Shown here: one piece after another, positions 1 to 5,686 of the stretch
Numbering within the stretch: the stretch's first letter is position 1
Layout of the letters: the number at the start of each line of letters is the position of its first letter
Source of the DNA: an uncultured Lachnoclostridium sp.
GTDB taxonomy: Bacteria; Bacillota; Clostridia; Lachnospirales; Lachnospiraceae
Direction of reading: 5' to 3'
NCBI GenBank assembly: GCA_902464595.1
Contig: CABQJX010000142.1
Location: forward strand, 1 to 6,382
DNA length: 6,382 bases
The notes under the pieces: generated by a model
The model's database searches: none
The model's input: the letters and a program-made list of their open reading frames with translations, nothing else
Told to the model about the DNA's origin: nothing
Made by a program: the position numbers and the translations under genes

Positions 1-832
1 AGCTGCCTGCAAACTGCCAGGTAGGGTGGGAGGGGAGGGCGAAGGCGCAGAAATCCTGATCCAGATCCTTTACATAATAATAGGGAAGGATGCCGCAGCA
101 CAGCTTGGCCCGTATCATGGAAAGGATGGTATGGTTGTTGCCCGTCTCAAAAAGCACCCTGGGGGTGAAGCCTGCTTCGGCAAAGATGTGGGACAGCAGT
201 GTACTCATGGTAGAACGCTGATCCATCAGCACAAAGGATTCACCGGCAGCCTCTCTCAGATCCATTACCGCATATCCTTCCTTGGGATCCTCGGCTTTTG
301 AGGCAAGAGGATGGCTGGAGGGGATTACCAAAAACAGCTCCTCCCTGTAAATCGGCTCGTATACGTCGTCTGTCCGATCCCGGTCTGTCAGGGTGAGAAA
401 GGCAAGATCCAGATCGCCCATGGCGATCTTTTTTTGAAGTTCCCGTACAATGCCTTCTACCGGCTCAATGACAACATGGGGATATAGCTGGTGAAAAGCC
501 CCGTATACCTTCGTAAACATATTGATCCCGCGGCCGGCTGTAAATCCAACGGAAAGGCGGCCGCATTTTCCTCCGTCCAGATCATGGATCATCTGATAAG
601 TCTCCCTTTTTAACCGGAGCATCTCCCTTGCATTTTTCACATAGATCTCTCCGGCCTGGGTCAGATGCCAGTTGCTGCGGGAACGGTGGAACAACGGCGT
701 TCCCAATTCCTGCTCCAGCTTGATCAGTTGCTGGTTCAGAGCCGACTGGGTTAAGAATAATTTGTTGGCAGCGTGGGTGATGTTATTTTCCTCTGCAATT
801 TTTAAAATATATTCAATCTGTTTGGTATCCAT
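1..832 (-). CDS. LysR-family transcriptional regulator (3' end outside window)
   Basis: Reading the minus strand from the ATG at 832-830 gives an open frame of 277 codons with no stop before the window edge. LysR regulators are usually about 290-310 residues, so only a short C-terminal piece is missing. Residues 1-60 form the winged helix-turn-helix: the start MDTKQIEYILKIAEENNITH is typical, and the recognition-helix stretch QSALNQQLIKLE (29-40) is followed by LGTPLFHR. Residues from about 88 (GRLSVGF) form the periplasmic-binding-protein-like effector domain, with DLAFLT, ELFLVIPSSHPLA and a late CCGILP motif (245-250). An AAGGAG ribosome binding site lies six bases upstream (844-839), with a further AGGAGG beyond it. 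The gene is divergent from gudD across 179 bases, the classic LysR arrangement, so it probably activates gudD and regulates itself. The family is certain; the effector is unknown, and an aldarate is only inferred from the neighbour. Confidence 0.95.
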   Translation of the reverse strand, partial: MDTKQIEYILKIAEENNITHAANKLFLTQSALNQQLIKLEQELGTPLFHRSRSNWHLTQAGEIYVKNAREMLRLKRETYQMIHDLDGGKCGRLSVGFTAGRGINMFTKVYGAFHQLYPHVVIEPVEGIVRELQKKIAMGDLDLAFLTLTDRDRTDDVYEPIYREELFLVIPSSHPLASKAEDPKEGYAVMDLREAAGESFVLMDQRSTMSTLLSHIFAEAGFTPRVLFETGNNHTILSMIRAKLCCGILPYYYVKDLDQDFCAFALPSHPTWQFAGS

Positions 833-860
833 ATTTGGCTCCTTCCTCCTGCACGATATT

Positions 861-906
861 CTTATTATACAGCCCTGTCTGTGCTGCGTCTATCGGAAAT
901 AATAAG
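861..906. repeat. Inverted repeat spanning the lysR promoter, candidate operator
   Basis: CTTATTAT (861-868) and ATAATAAG (899-906) are exact reverse complements of eight bases, with 30 bases between the arms and 38 bases centre to centre. One arm covers most of the lysR -10 box and the other lies just upstream of its -35 box. LysR regulators often bind paired sites flanking their own promoter, so this could be an operator. The region is AT-rich, and a chance match of this length is quite possible. Confidence 0.3.
864..892 (-). promoter_or_regulatory. Predicted sigma-A promoter of the lysR gene
   Basis: On the minus strand a perfect TATAAT (869-864) lies 17 bases downstream of TAGACG (892-887), which matches four of six bases of the TTGACA consensus. 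Transcription would begin near 857, giving a leader of about 25 bases that contains the ribosome binding site. The -10 box lies within one arm of the inverted repeat at 861-906, consistent with autoregulation. Confidence 0.6.
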
Positions 907-938
907 TTTTTTTAAGAGTAAAAATAAATTTAAGTAAT

Positions 939-967
939 TTGACTAAGAGTTTGAATGGGTGTACCAT
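939..967 (+). promoter_or_regulatory. Predicted promoter of gudD
   Basis: TTGACT (939-944) matches five of six bases of the -35 consensus. Seventeen bases downstream is TACCAT (962-967), a four-of-six match to the -10 box. A better-looking TATAAA (967-972) exists, but its 22-base spacing is too long. A weak -10 fits a promoter that needs an activator such as the divergent LysR protein. A direct repeat TAAGAGT occurs at 913-919 and 944-950, 31 bases apart (about three helical turns); the second copy abuts the -35 box. Confidence 0.45.
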
Positions 968-1011
968 ATAAATAACGGAAAAAGCCAGAACAAAAGAAGG
1001 AGAGAAAATCG

Positions 1012-2343
1012 ATGAGCGCACCTGTTATCACAAAAATGGAAGTGTATCCTGTAGCGGGAAAAGACTGTATGGAATTAAATCTGAGCGGAGCCCACTCCCC
1101 TTATTTCACAAGAAATGTGGTGGTTCTTTACGCTGACAACGGCGAGATGGGGGTAGGGGAGGTTCCGGGAGGAACAAAGATCACCAACGCCTTAAAGGAA
1201 TGTATTCCCCTGGTGGAAGGAAGCCGTGTTGCAGAATATAAGAATACTCTGCTAAAGATAAAGGCTTATCTGGATTCCAAAGGCGAGGTAGATGTGCGGG
1301 GAAACCAGACCTTTGATCTGCGCACCGGCGTCCATGTGGTGACTGCCATTGAGGCTCCTCTTCTTGACCTGTTGGGAAAATACTTAGAAGTGCCTGTATG
1401 CCAGCTTTTAGGAGATGGACAGCAGAGAGACCGGGTGCGGATGCTGGGATATTTATTTTTTGTGGGAGATAGGAAGAAGACGGATCTGGCTTACGATGAG
1501 GAGCCGGAGGCAGACTGTGAATGGTATCGGATCCGTCATGAGGAAGCCCTGAGCGCAGACAAGATTGTGGCATTCGCAAGAGCTGCCCATGAAAAATATG
1601 GGTTCCAGGATTTCAAATTAAAGGGAGGCGTTCTTCCAGGCAATCAGGAAATGGACGTGATCCGCGCTCTGAAAAAGGAGTTTCCGGATGCCAGGATCGA
1701 TCTGGATCCCAATGGAGGATGGCTTCTTGAGGAGGCAGTGGAGTATGTAAAAGGGATGCAGGGGATTCTGACTTACTGCGAAGATCCGTGCGGGGCAGAG
1801 GGCGTTTACTCTGGCAGGGAGATCATGAGTGAGTTCCGCCGCCGCACGGGTTTCCCTACTGCCACCAATATGATCGCTACCGACTGGAGGGAGGTAGGTC
1901 ACTCCCTGGAATCCCAGGCCGTTGACATTATCCTGGCAGATCCTCATTTCTGGACCATGAATGGCTCAGTGCGTGTGGCTCAGATGTGCCATGACTTTGG
2001 CTATACCTGGGGAAGCCATTCCAATAATCATTTTGACATTTCCTTAGCTATGTTTACCCAGGTGGGGGCTGCTGTACCTGGCCGTTATAATGCTTTGGAC
2101 ACACATTGGATCTGGCAGGAGGGAGTGGAGCGCCTGACAAAAGAGCCTCTTGTGATTGCTGACGGCTGTGTGGAGGTTCCCAAAAAACCAGGACTTGGAA
2201 TTGAGGCCGATATGGATCAGATCCGAAAAGCCCATCAGCTGTATTTGGATCACTGTCTGGGCGGAAGAGATGATTCCATTGCTATGCAGTACCTGATCCC
2301 TGGTTGGAAATTCGATCCAAAAAAGCCCTGCCTGGTGCGGTAG
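1012..2343 (+). CDS. gudD: Glucarate dehydratase
   Basis: This cytoplasmic, magnesium-dependent enzyme of the enolase superfamily dehydrates D-glucarate (and L-idarate in characterised members) to 5-dehydro-4-deoxy-D-glucarate. The 443 residues match the family's usual length (446 in E. coli), and the similarity to E. coli GudD runs from the N-terminal VAGKD and NLSGAH motifs to the C-terminal MQYLIPGW. By alignment from memory, the active site is intact: KxK lysines K202 and K204 in DFKLKGG, metal ligands D232 (LDPNG), E263 (CGAE) and N286 (TNMIATDW), and the D310/H336 dyad in LADPHFW and GSHSNNH. The N-terminal capping domain covers roughly residues 1-130 and the barrel follows. An AAGGAG ribosome binding site (997-1002) lies nine bases before the ATG. 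The gene stands alone between the divergent LysR gene and a terminator; no KDG aldolase, tartronate semialdehyde reductase or aldarate transporter is visible. The intact motifs argue against a non-catalytic GudX-like relative. Confidence 0.96.
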   Translation: MSAPVITKMEVYPVAGKDCMELNLSGAHSPYFTRNVVVLYADNGEMGVGEVPGGTKITNALKECIPLVEGSRVAEYKNTLLKIKAYLDSKGEVDVRGNQTFDLRTGVHVVTAIEAPLLDLLGKYLEVPVCQLLGDGQQRDRVRMLGYLFFVGDRKKTDLAYDEEPEADCEWYRIRHEEALSADKIVAFARAAHEKYGFQDFKLKGGVLPGNQEMDVIRALKKEFPDARIDLDPNGGWLLEEAVEYVKGMQGILTYCEDPCGAEGVYSGREIMSEFRRRTGFPTATNMIATDWREVGHSLESQAVDIILADPHFWTMNGSVRVAQMCHDFGYTWGSHSNNHFDISLAMFTQVGAAVPGRYNALDTHWIWQEGVERLTKEPLVIADGCVEVPKKPGLGIEADMDQIRKAHQLYLDHCLGGRDDSIAMQYLIPGWKFDPKKPCLVR

Positions 2344-2372
2344 GAACAAAAACAAATAAATAGAAGAAACAG

Positions 2373-2425
2373 AAAATGCCGGACAGAGTCAGGGAGATCC
2401 TGATGACAGGTCCGGCGTTTTCTTT
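2373..2425 (+). terminator. Intrinsic terminator after gudD
   Basis: AAAATGCCGGAC (2373-2384) pairs with GTCCGGCGTTTT (2410-2421) in a 12-pair stem with one U-G wobble. A second perfect stem, TCAGG (2389-2393) with CCTGA (2399-2403), sits inside the loop, making a two-tier hairpin. The right arm runs straight into a T-rich tail (TTTTCTTT). It starts 30 bases after the gudD stop and ends 13 bases before the dacF -35 box, so it insulates the two transcription units. The A-tract on the left arm could let it act weakly in reverse, but no converging gene is present. Confidence 0.9.
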
Positions 2426-2437
2426 ATGGCAAGGCTA

Positions 2438-2466
2438 TTGACATGGGTATCGTATTAAAATATAAT
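2438..2466 (+). promoter_or_regulatory. Exact consensus sigma-A promoter upstream of dacF
   Basis: TTGACA (2438-2443) and TATAAT (2461-2466) are separated by exactly 17 bases, the ideal housekeeping promoter. Transcription would start near 2473, giving a leader of about 87 bases before dacF. Since no terminator is seen before the window end, this promoter probably also drives sirC, hemC and cobA. No extended -10 TG is present. Confidence 0.88.
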
Positions 2467-2493
2467 CAAGGATAGACTGTTTTGACTTACCAA

Positions 2494-2516
2494 CCGTGAA
2501 AAGGCACACCTCACGG
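2494..2516 (+). other. Hairpin in the dacF mRNA leader
   Basis: CCGTGA (2494-2499) pairs perfectly with TCACGG (2511-2516). Inside, after a three-A bulge, GG (2503-2504) can pair with CC (2509-2510) around a CACA loop. No T-run follows, so it is not a terminator. It lies about 20 bases into the predicted transcript and ends 43 bases before the dacF start. Possible roles are mRNA stabilisation or a protein or small-RNA target; no known riboswitch class was recognised in the leader. Confidence 0.5.
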
Positions 2517-2528
2517 CTGACATAGTTC

Positions 2529-2551
2529 CAGGAGAAAGTTACAGGAGAAAG
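2529..2551 (+). repeat. Tandem CAGGAGAAAG repeat at the dacF ribosome binding site
   Basis: The ten bases CAGGAGAAAG occur twice (2529-2538 and 2542-2551) with a three-base spacer, giving two Shine-Dalgarno-like AGGAG cores 13 bases apart. The second core (2543-2547) is 12 bases from the dacF ATG, rather far. An overlapping AAGAGG (2549-2554) at five bases may be what sets the start. The first copy could act as a ribosome standby site or simply be a small local duplication. Confidence 0.55.
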
Positions 2552-2559
2552 AGGTTGTT

Positions 2560-4008
2560 ATGTTTCGCTTCATTACAATGATACTCAGTTTTGCCGCTGC
2601 CTTCTGCCTTACGGCGGTTACTGCCTTTGCAAAGCCGGATTGGCCTACAGACACAGGCGTCCAGTCCGAGTCCGGCATCGTTATGGATATGGATTCCGGG
2701 GCTGTTCTCTTTGCCCAGGGGATCCACCAGGAGCAGATCCCGGCCAGTATTACAAAGCTTTTGACTGCCCTGGTTGTGATTGAAAACACGGAGGATCTGG
2801 AGGAGCCGGTTACCTTTTCCTATGATGCAGTATATAATGTAGAGTCTGGGGCAGGCAATAAGTTTAACCTGGAAGAAGGGGATGTGCTGACTGTGCGTGA
2901 ATGCCTCTATGCCATGCTGCTCCAATCCTCCAACCAGTCTGCCAATGCCCTGGCAGAGCATGTGGGAGGGAGTAGGGCCGGTTTTGCGGATATGATGAAC
3001 CAGCGCATCGCAGAGCTTGGGTGTACAGAAAGCCATTTTGCCAACCCTTCCGGCCTGAACGATGATACCCAGCGTGTCACCGCCTATGACATGGCCCTAA
3101 TCTCCAGAGCTTGTTTCCAGAATGAGACCCTTTTGGAGATTGCTTCTACTAAAAGTTATAAGCTGCCTCCCACAAAAAATAATCCCAATGGAAGGACATG
3201 CTCCATGGAGCACAAGATGCTGTTGGAGGATGATCCCAATTATGATCCGGATGCGATAGCAGGAAAGACGGGATGGACTTCCCAGGCCGGTCAGACTCTG
3301 GTGACCTATGCAGCCAGAGACGGGCGCAGACAGGTGGCTGTCACTTTAAAAAGCACACAAAAAACCCATTATTCTGATACACGCACCATTCTTGATTTTG
3401 GGTTTGTCCGTTTTAAAAATGTAAATGTGGCGGACAGTGAGATTGATTATGTTACAGGGGAAAATCCGGTTGAGATCAACGGCGTCTCCTATCAGCCTTC
3501 AGAGCTGTCCATCGATCCGGCGGCCGTGATCACCCTTCCTGGAGATGCCCAGTTTACGGATGCGGAAAAAAAACTGGTGACGGAGATGCCAAAGGATCAT
3601 CCTAAGGGAGCAGTGGCCCTTCTGTCCTATACATACAATGAAAGAAAGATTGGGGACGCATGGCTTTTCGGTCCGGTAACAGAGGAGGAAGATTCCCAGG
3701 CCTCTGCCGATCCCATGGCCTCTCAGCCAGCCACATCTTCCCAGCCAGACAGCCCGTCAGGGGGAAAGCCCTCCGGCGGAAAGATCGGGCTTCCCCTGCT
3801 CCTTTTTTTTGGAGGGATTCTCCTCCTTTTTGCAGCGGGAGGCAGCACTGCCGTTTTTGTCGTTCGCAGACGCAGGAAGGCAGAAGCGGAACGAAAGAGG
3901 ATCTGGCAGGAGAAACGACGCCAGCGTTTAGCAGAGATCGGCTGCAGCCAAGAGGAATTTAACCATCTGTTGGAGGAACGCAGACGAAGGCGGGATGAGG
4001 ACTTGTAG
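2560..4008 (+). CDS. dacF: D-alanyl-D-alanine carboxypeptidase (low-molecular-weight PBP, S11 family)
   Basis: The enzyme removes the terminal D-alanine from peptidoglycan pentapeptides on the outer face of the membrane, limiting cross-linking. A signal peptide (about 1-24, hydrophobic core then TAFA) is followed by the serine-peptidase domain. The three penicillin-binding motifs are present: S63-I-T-K66 with the acylated serine, S123-S-N125 (the SxN motif) and K236-T-G238. A PBP5-like beta domain spans about 282-371. Next comes a Ser/Pro/Gly-rich linker (372-408), a membrane segment (about 409-435) and a very basic 47-residue tail (436-482) containing RRRR and RRRRR runs, predicted cytoplasmic by the positive-inside rule. 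At 482 residues it is longer than PBP5 types (about 400), which end in an amphipathic anchor helix. An internal ATG at 2578 is possible but would shorten the signal peptide. The enzyme class is certain; choosing dacF over dacA or dacB is by general resemblance. Confidence 0.93.
   Translation: MFRFITMILSFAAAFCLTAVTAFAKPDWPTDTGVQSESGIVMDMDSGAVLFAQGIHQEQIPASITKLLTALVVIENTEDLEEPVTFSYDAVYNVESGAGNKFNLEEGDVLTVRECLYAMLLQSSNQSANALAEHVGGSRAGFADMMNQRIAELGCTESHFANPSGLNDDTQRVTAYDMALISRACFQNETLLEIASTKSYKLPPTKNNPNGRTCSMEHKMLLEDDPNYDPDAIAGKTGWTSQAGQTLVTYAARDGRRQVAVTLKSTQKTHYSDTRTILDFGFVRFKNVNVADSEIDYVTGENPVEINGVSYQPSELSIDPAAVITLPGDAQFTDAEKKLVTEMPKDHPKGAVALLSYTYNERKIGDAWLFGPVTEEEDSQASADPMASQPATSSQPDSPSGGKPSGGKIGLPLLLFFGGILLLFAAGGSTAVFVVRRRRKAEAERKRIWQEKRRQRLAEIGCSQEEFNHLLEERRRRRDEDL
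3997..4001 (+). promoter_or_regulatory. Ribosome binding site that decides the sirC start
   Basis: GAGGA (3997-4001) lies eight bases before the ATG at 4010, inside the last codons of dacF. The alternative ATG at 3995 has only a close-set GAAGG (3986-3990) upstream, and it adds five residues (MRTCS) not expected in the family. The 4010 start is therefore preferred. Confidence 0.65.
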
Positions 4009-4009
4009 T

Positions 4010-4663
4010 ATGGCTTATTTTCCGTTTTTTATCGAAATAGAAGAAAAAAACTGGCTTTTAGCTGGGGCAGGAAGTGTGGCCCTGCGCAAAGCAAGAGCGC
4101 TTTTAAGCTGCCAAGCCAGGGTGACAGTTGTTGCTCCAAAGATAGATGAGGGGTTTTTCCTTCTGAGGCAGGAGAATGAGGAAAATCTTTTGCTGCTTCC
4201 GAGAGGCTTTCAGGATTCCGATCTGGAGAAGATGGATTTTGTCATCGCTGCAACCGCGGACCGCCGCATCAATGAGCGGATTGCAAAACAATGCAGGGAA
4301 AGAAATATACCTGTTAATGTAGCGGATCAGAGGGAGGAATGTTCCTTTCTGTTTCCCTCTCTGATCCAGAGGGGGCCGGTGACGGTGGGAATTTCCACTG
4401 GGGGGAACAGCCCCCTCCTATCCCATTTGATCCGGGAGCAGGTTAGCAGCATCCTTCCGGAGCAGCTGGGGGAGATCGTCCAACAGTTAGGAACCCTTCG
4501 GGACGGAGTGAAATCCCGATTCCCCCAGGAGCCTGACTGCCGCAGGAGAGTGTTTGACATTCTGGCACAGACCGCATTGGCGAAAGGAAGACCTTTGACC
4601 ACACAGGAAATACAGACAGCCCTTGACCATACAGAAACCGATGGTTTGTTATCAGCACGATAG
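4010..4663 (+). CDS. sirC: Precorrin-2 dehydrogenase / probable sirohydrochlorin ferrochelatase
   Basis: This family (N-terminal CysG domain, Met8p, SirC/YlnF) uses NAD+ to oxidise precorrin-2 to sirohydrochlorin, and some members also insert iron to form siroheme. From the 4010 start the protein has 217 residues. MAYFPFFIEI opens as is usual for the family and leads into a Rossmann nucleotide-binding turn, GAGSVALRKA (19-28), then VTVVAP (38-43). VIAATAD (78-84) and PVNVADQ (101-107) follow; D106 aligns with the conserved catalytic aspartate of CysG. The signature CSFLFPSLIQRGPVTVGIST and the following GGNSPLLSHLIRE (111-143) mark the dimerisation and substrate region. The C-terminal third is helical and less conserved. 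There is one base between the dacF stop and this start, so translation is probably coupled. Dehydrogenase activity is likely; ferrochelatase activity cannot be decided from sequence, and a separate chelatase may exist elsewhere. Confidence 0.92.
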   Translation: MAYFPFFIEIEEKNWLLAGAGSVALRKARALLSCQARVTVVAPKIDEGFFLLRQENEENLLLLPRGFQDSDLEKMDFVIAATADRRINERIAKQCRERNIPVNVADQREECSFLFPSLIQRGPVTVGISTGGNSPLLSHLIREQVSSILPEQLGEIVQQLGTLRDGVKSRFPQEPDCRRRVFDILAQTALAKGRPLTTQEIQTALDHTETDGLLSAR

Positions 4664-4699
4664 GGCAGTCCGATCATTCAAACAGAAAGATGGAATAAT

Positions 4700-5620
4700 A
4701 TGAACAATAGAAGCGATCAGATCATTCGGATCGGAACCAGGAAAAGTGCCCTGGCCTTGAGGCAGACGGAACTCATAGCAGCTGAGCTCCAAAGAGCCTG
4801 GCCGGGGCTTTCCGTTGAATTGGTCACAAAAGATACCCTGGGGGATCAGATATTGGATCGCCCTCTTGTGGATTTTGGAGGAAAGGGTGTATTTATATCA
4901 GAATTTGAACAGGCCCTTCTAGAGGGGACGATGGATCTGGCTGTCCACAGCGCAAAGGATCTGCCTATGGAGCTGTCCCCCGGCCTTTCGATTGCTGCGG
5001 TATCCCACAGGGAGGATCCCAGGGATGTGCTGGTATATTGCGAAAAGAAGCATATTTCGGGCTTTCCGGTCCGGGTGGGAACCTCCAGCCCCAGAAGACA
5101 GCTGCAGGCCGCCCTTCTTCAGGAGAGGCTGTGGCCGGGCTCCCGGGGGCTCGTCTGTATCCCGCTGCGGGGGAACGTCCAGACACGGCTGCGAAAACTG
5201 AAAGAGGGGGAGTGTGATGTGATCATTCTGGCAGCAGCAGGTTTAAAACGTTTGGGGATTTTGGAGGAGGGAAATGGCTTCTCATATGAATTTCTCCCCC
5301 CGGATCTGTTTATCCCTGCCGGGGGCCAGGGGATTTTGGCCGTGGAGGCAAAGATAGGATCTCATGCCTGGAGGCTGGCAAAGGCCCTGGATCACAGGGA
5401 GAGCCGTCTTTGCTTTGAGACAGAGCGTCTCGTCCTCCAGGGGCTTCATGCAGGCTGCCATGAGCCGGTAGGTGTCCACTGCTTTTCAGAAGGCGGCTCC
5501 CTTTTTCTCCGCGCAGTGAACAGCCGGGAAAACCGGATCAGGCAGATTTGTAAAAAAGGAAATATTTCCTTTGAGGAAGGCAGACGTATGGCCCGGGAAG
5601 CATGGAATGAATTAACATAA
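4700..5620 (+). CDS. hemC: Hydroxymethylbilane synthase (porphobilinogen deaminase)
   Basis: The enzyme joins four porphobilinogens into linear hydroxymethylbilane in the cytoplasm, using a covalently bound dipyrromethane cofactor. The 306 residues are close to the usual 305-315. Motifs appear in order: RIGTRKSALALRQTE (10-24), VTKDTLGD (42-49), GGKGVFISEFE (60-70), then HSAKDLP (83-89) with catalytic D87 (D84 in E. coli). Next are TSSPRRQ (128-134) with substrate-binding R132 and R133, LRGNVQTRL (156-164), and IPAGGQG (205-211). The cofactor-attachment cysteine is C253, in AGCHEPVG. All residues needed for activity are present. It starts 36 bases after sirC with only a weak GGA (4692-4694) as ribosome binding site, which suggests modest translation or reinitiation from sirC. 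No promoter or terminator stands out in the gap, so it belongs to the same operon. Confidence 0.97.
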   Translation: MNNRSDQIIRIGTRKSALALRQTELIAAELQRAWPGLSVELVTKDTLGDQILDRPLVDFGGKGVFISEFEQALLEGTMDLAVHSAKDLPMELSPGLSIAAVSHREDPRDVLVYCEKKHISGFPVRVGTSSPRRQLQAALLQERLWPGSRGLVCIPLRGNVQTRLRKLKEGECDVIILAAAGLKRLGILEEGNGFSYEFLPPDLFIPAGGQGILAVEAKIGSHAWRLAKALDHRESRLCFETERLVLQGLHAGCHEPVGVHCFSEGGSLFLRAVNSRENRIRQICKKGNISFEEGRRMAREAWNELT

Positions 5621-5673
5621 ATTGAACCCAGGGATATGGGGCCGGGATACATGCAAAACCGCAGTATAAAAAG

Positions 5674-5679
5674 AAAGGA
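5674..5679 (+). promoter_or_regulatory. Ribosome binding site that decides the cobA start
   Basis: AAAGGA (5674-5679) lies seven bases before the ATG at 5687. An in-frame ATG at 5651 would add 12 residues (MQNRSIKRKERV), but it is preceded only by a loose G-rich run. The basic extension is not expected in the family, so 5687 is preferred. Confidence 0.65.
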
Positions 5680-5686
5680 ACGTGTC

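Noticed and set aside
26..301. A 91-codon plus-strand frame at the window start
   Set aside because: It is antisense to the LysR effector domain, which reads continuously on the minus strand with family motifs.
1181..1579. A 132-codon open frame on the minus strand inside gudD
   Set aside because: The plus-strand gudD reading matches a known family along its full length. The minus frame is Ser/Pro-rich noise, typical of an antisense shadow.
2473..2559. Possible riboswitch (for example cobalamin type) ahead of dacF
   Set aside because: The leader is too short for a cobalamin riboswitch, and I could not find the conserved B12-box pattern. Only a simple hairpin is visible.
2539..3036. A 165-codon open frame on the minus strand
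   Set aside because: It lies opposite dacF, whose signal peptide and SITK motif prove the plus-strand reading. The minus-strand protein has no recognisable domain or ribosome binding site.
3660..3962. A 100-codon plus-strand frame overlapping the dacF C-terminus
   Set aside because: It is an out-of-frame shadow of the dacF linker, membrane segment and tail. It has no ribosome binding site of its own, and the dacF frame continues to a natural stop adjoining sirC.
4669..4735. Inverted repeat TCCGATC (4669-4675) / GATCGGA (4729-4735) and direct repeat GATCATTC (4672-4679, 4720-4727) around the hemC start
   Set aside because: Seven pairs across a 53-base loop is weak, and the second arm lies in hemC codons. 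It could hide the hemC start, but chance is the simpler explanation.
5621..5686. Possible terminator or small gene between hemC and cobA
   Set aside because: The 66 bases contain no GC-rich hairpin with a T-run. The only start codon of note is an in-frame ATG at 5651 that would merely extend cobA.
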